From contig CANRFA010000002.1 in NCBI GenBank assembly GCA_947629775.1, forward strand, positions 106,338 to 170,337: a stretch of DNA of 64,000 nucleotides, written 5' to 3'. Below the pieces are notes generated by a model that ran no database searches, was not told the DNA's origin, and was given only the letters and a program-made list of their open reading frames with translations. Shown here piece by piece: positions 61,612-64,000 of the stretch (position 1 is its first letter; the number at the start of each line of letters is the position of its first letter). Made by a program: the position numbers and the translations under genes. This DNA is from an uncultured Oscillospiraceae bacterium (lineage in GTDB: Bacteria > Bacillota > Clostridia > Oscillospirales > Oscillospiraceae).

Positions 61612-61675
61612 CAGCAGAAACAGAGAGCTGCTGTTGAGACAAGGACGTCTTCAGGGGGGTCCTTGTCTCTTTTTT
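61612..61675 (+). promoter_or_regulatory. ANTAR-type antitermination leader with terminator, upstream of glnN
   Basis: P1 is CAGCAG (61612-61617) / CTGCTG (61628-61633), with ACAGAG at its apex. P2 is AGAC / GTCT closing the hexaloop AAGGAC (61641-61646), which has A at position 1 and G at position 4, as ANTAR targets require. The same bases GAGACAAGGAC (61636-61646) also pair with GTCCTTGTCTC (61659-61669) and TTTTTT follows, a full intrinsic terminator. P2 and the terminator exclude each other, the classic ANTAR switch. Confidence 0.78.
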
Positions 61676-61730
61676 CATATTCCCTCGGGAAAACGGGAAA
61701 GGAAACCATCATCAGAAAGGGTTGAACAGC

Positions 61731-63839
61731 ATGAGCGTGAACATTTCCGAAATCTTTGGCACCAACGTATTCAGCATGGCTGTCATGAAGGAGCGTCTGC
61801 CGAAGAAGGTCTTCAAAGAGGTTGAGGACGTGATGGAGAACGGTGGCAACATCTCCATGACCACCGCCGACGAAGTGGCCAATGCCATGAAGGACTGGGC
61901 CGTGGAGAAGGGCGCCACCCACTACACCCACTGGTTCCAGCCGCTGACCGGCGTGACGGCGGAGAAGCACGACTCCTTCATCACCGCCCCGGAAGACAGC
62001 AAGACTCTGCTGCAGCTGACCGGCAAGCAGCTGATCATGGGCGAACCGGACGCTTCTTCCTTCCCCTCCGGCGGTCTGCGGGCCACCCACTATGCCCGTG
62101 GCTACACGGCCTGGGACATCACCTCTCCCGCTTTCGTCAAGGAGATGTCCGCCGGCACCATCCTCTGCATCCCCACCATCTTCGTCTCCTACACCGGCGA
62201 GGCGCTGGACAAGAAGACCCCGCTGCTGCGCTCCATGGAGGCCATTGACGAGCAGGCCCGCCGGATTCTGAAGCTGTTCGGCAAGACCGACGTGAAGAAG
62301 GTCACCCCCTCCGTGGGTCCCGAGCAGGAGTACTTCCTGGTGGACCGGGAGAAGTATCTGAAGCGCCGCGACATGATCTATACCGGACGCACCCTGTTCG
62401 GCGCTCCCGCCCCCAAGGGTCAGGAGCTGGACGACCAGTACTTTGGCGTCATCCGCGAGCGCGTGGGCGCCTTCATGGCCGATCTGAACAAGGAACTCTG
62501 GAAGCTGGGTATCCCCGCCACCACGCAGCATAACGAGGTGGCCCCGGCTCAGCACGAGATGGCTCCCATCTACGCCCAGGTCAACCTGGCGGTGGATCAG
62601 AACCAGCTGACCATGGAGACCATGAAGCGGGTTGCCACCCGTCATGGCCTGGTGTGTCTGCTCCATGAGAAGCCCTACGCCGGCGTCAACGGCTCCGGCA
62701 AGCACAACAACTGGTCCATCAGCACCGATACCGGTGAGAACCTGCTGGATCCCGGCGCTACCCCCAACGAGAACCTGCAGTTCCTGCTGGTCCTGGCCTG
62801 CATCATGAAGGCCGTGGATACGCACGCCGATATTCTCCGCTGCTCCGCTTCCTGTGTGGGCAACGAGCACCGTCTGGGCGCTCAGGAGGCGCCTCCGGCC
62901 ATCATCTCCATCTTCCTGGGCGACCAGCTGGACGACGTGGTCAACCAGATCGTGGATAACGCTGAGTCCATCAACCTGCTGACCGCCGGCCATCTGGATT
63001 CCGGTGTCTCCACCGTGCCCATCATCAATAAGGACGCCACGGACCGCAACCGGACCTCTCCCTTCGCCTTCACCGGCAATAAGTTCGAGTTCCGTATGGT
63101 CGGCTCTTCCGACACCATCGCCGACGCCAACATCACCCTGGACGCCATCGTCGCCGAGGCCATGTCCGAGGCCGCGGACATCCTGGAGAAGGCTGACGAC
63201 TTCAACAGCGCGTGCCGCAATCTGATCCACGAGTGGATGGTGAAGCATCACCGCATCATCTTCAACGGCAACGGCTACTCCGATGAGTGGGTAGCGGAGG
63301 CCGAGAAGCGCGGACTGCCCAACCTCCACTCCCTGGTGGACGCAGTGCCCTCCCTGACCACCGAGAAGGCGGTCGCCCTCTACGAGAAGTTCAACATCTA
63401 CACCCGGGCCGAGCTGGCTTCCCGGGCCGAGATCCGCTACGAGACCTACGCCAAGGTTCTGCGCATCGAAGCCCGCACCATGGTCCACATGGTCAGCAAG
63501 CACTACATCCCCGCGGTGATCCACTATAACACCCGCCTGGCCAACTCCATCTCCGCCGTGACGGAGGCCGTTCCGGACGCCAATGTCACCGTCCAGAAGA
63601 ATCTGCTGAGCCGCTGCTCCGCCCTGCTGGCCGAGACCGCCAGCGCCCTCGCCTCCCTGAAGATCATCCACGCCAAGGTGGATGCCATGGAGAACATGGA
63701 GGAGATGGCCCACGCCTATCACGACCAGGTCGTTCCCGCCATGCAGGCCCTGCGCCGTCCCGTGGACGAGCTGGAGCTGCTGGTGGACAAGGACATGTGG
63801 CCCGTGCCCACCTACGGCGACCTCATGTTCGAGGTGTGA
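61731..63839 (+). CDS. glnN: Glutamine synthetase, type III
   Basis: A 702-residue GS III enzyme. Marks are [61 protein letters not shown] and [17 protein letters not shown], together the metal, ATP and glutamate sites and the GSIII-specific catalytic-domain patterns. ATG 61731 is 9 nt behind AGAAAGGG; TTG at 61722 is in frame but too near. GS III is common in Bacteroidetes and Clostridia and usually induced by low ammonia. Here expression should depend on the ANTAR leader. Confidence 0.96.
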   Translation: MSVNISEIFGTNVFSMAVMKERLPKKVFKEVEDVMENGGNISMTTADEVANAMKDWAVEKGATHYTHWFQPLTGVTAEKHDSFITAPEDSKTLLQLTGKQLIMGEPDASSFPSGGLRATHYARGYTAWDITSPAFVKEMSAGTILCIPTIFVSYTGEALDKKTPLLRSMEAIDEQARRILKLFGKTDVKKVTPSVGPEQEYFLVDREKYLKRRDMIYTGRTLFGAPAPKGQELDDQYFGVIRERVGAFMADLNKELWKLGIPATTQHNEVAPAQHEMAPIYAQVNLAVDQNQLTMETMKRVATRHGLVCLLHEKPYAGVNGSGKHNNWSISTDTGENLLDPGATPNENLQFLLVLACIMKAVDTHADILRCSASCVGNEHRLGAQEAPPAIISIFLGDQLDDVVNQIVDNAESINLLTAGHLDSGVSTVPIINKDATDRNRTSPFAFTGNKFEFRMVGSSDTIADANITLDAIVAEAMSEAADILEKADDFNSACRNLIHEWMVKHHRIIFNGNGYSDEWVAEAEKRGLPNLHSLVDAVPSLTTEKAVALYEKFNIYTRAELASRAEIRYETYAKVLRIEARTMVHMVSKHYIPAVIHYNTRLANSISAVTEAVPDANVTVQKNLLSRCSALLAETASALASLKIIHAKVDAMENMEEMAHAYHDQVVPAMQALRRPVDELELLVDKDMWPVPTYGDLMFEV

Positions 63840-63888
63840 TTCCTTCTTTCTTTCGCGAACCCTTTCCTTTCCTGATTCCTTTCCAAAG

Positions 63889-63920
63889 GAGAACCCCGCG
63901 CCTTCGGGCGCGGGGTTCTC
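63889..63920 (+). terminator. Terminator-like hairpin behind glnN
   Basis: GAGAACCCCGCGCC (63889-63902) and GGCGCGGGGTTCTC (63907-63920), a 14-bp stem with a TTCG tetraloop. The expected U-run is cut short to CGACTT, after which the intron-like sequence begins. Confidence 0.85.
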
Positions 63921-63926
63921 CGACTT

Positions 63927-64000
63927 GTGTGCCGGGCATGACACCTGTTGCCAGCTGGTGAGTCCAGTCACGGGTAGCTATCGCCAAGTGTAGCGAACCG
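63927..64000 (+). mobile_element. Probable 5' end of a group II intron, cut by window edge
   Basis: GTGTG-CCGGGCATG at 63927-63940 fits the group II intron 5' consensus GUGYG and the following domain I bases. CCAGCTGGTGAGTCCAGT, CGGGTAGCTA and CGCCAAGTGTAGCGAA come next in the order I associate with domain I of bacterial introns. Its place directly behind a terminator stem is what class C introns choose. The reverse transcriptase gene and domains V/VI would lie beyond the window. Recognition is by memory of motifs only. Confidence 0.6.

Noticed and set aside
61416..63971. An 851-codon open frame opposite glnN
   Set aside because: Gly/His/Val-rich shadow of a clear GS III gene, with no start signals.
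1..64000. CRISPR array, prophage or integrative element
   Set aside because: No regularly spaced repeats, integrase, phage structural genes or att-like duplications at the tRNA were seen.

Overview
The window looks like a chromosomal segment of a GC-rich, low-sporulation-signal Firmicute of the Clostridia. A gut Oscillospiraceae-type genome (Flavonifractor/Intestinimonas/Oscillibacter relatives) is the best guess. The reasons are strong AAGGAGG-type ribosome binding sites, frequent TTG and GTG starts, 17-nt-spaced sigma-A promoters, split UxaA and split chromate transporter genes, a DUF421/DUF4363 pair, a CotJC-like manganese catalase, a type III glutamine synthetase, and histidine degradation through glutamate formimidoyltransferase. 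This is inference from gene content; no 16S gene is present. The density of functional genes is high, and I see no prophage, CRISPR array or intact insertion sequence.

Left part (1-15 kb): the end of a molybdenum cofactor locus (moeA fragment, mobB), then guaA without a glutaminase domain. Next is a LysR-controlled operon of a split UxaA/SuyAB-like lyase, an SLC13 carrier and a serine esterase. It is followed by a 681-residue protein I cannot assign, and by an 852-residue fusion of a CoA-disulfide-reductase-like flavoprotein, a rhodanese, a siroheme sulfite/nitrite reductase module and a ferredoxin, divergent from a CysL-like LysR gene.

15-34 kb: an Rrf2 regulator with a NifX-like protein, divergent from two tandem sirtuin-like genes; an MGMT-like gene co-oriented with tRNA-Leu(UAG); a SWIM-SNF2 helicase; a short GH2 enzyme; a MATE exporter; a LysR gene with a two-gene chromate-type transporter; and an ECF sigma operon whose anti-sigma-like protein and two secreted proteins are related by duplication.

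33-46.6 kb: hemW, murA-walJ-rlmH, a broken Uma2 gene, and a folate/histidine block. That block holds folT behind a THF riboswitch, fchA and ftcD, a LysR regulator, and hutU-hutI-lrp. HutU and HutI turn urocanate into formiminoglutamate, FtcD moves the formimino group to THF and FchA releases ammonia, so a folate importer with a folate-sensing leader fits its neighbours. hutH is not in the window.

46.6-64 kb: a CmpB-like membrane protein, a TPR protein, Mn catalase, garR, a lipoprotein, carAB, DUF421/DUF4363, dapF, and a nitrogen block. The nitrogen block has an ANTAR regulator and type I glnA on one strand, and a type III glutamine synthetase behind an ANTAR-type antitermination leader on the other. 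The last 74 bases look like the 5' end of a group II intron sitting just behind an intrinsic terminator.
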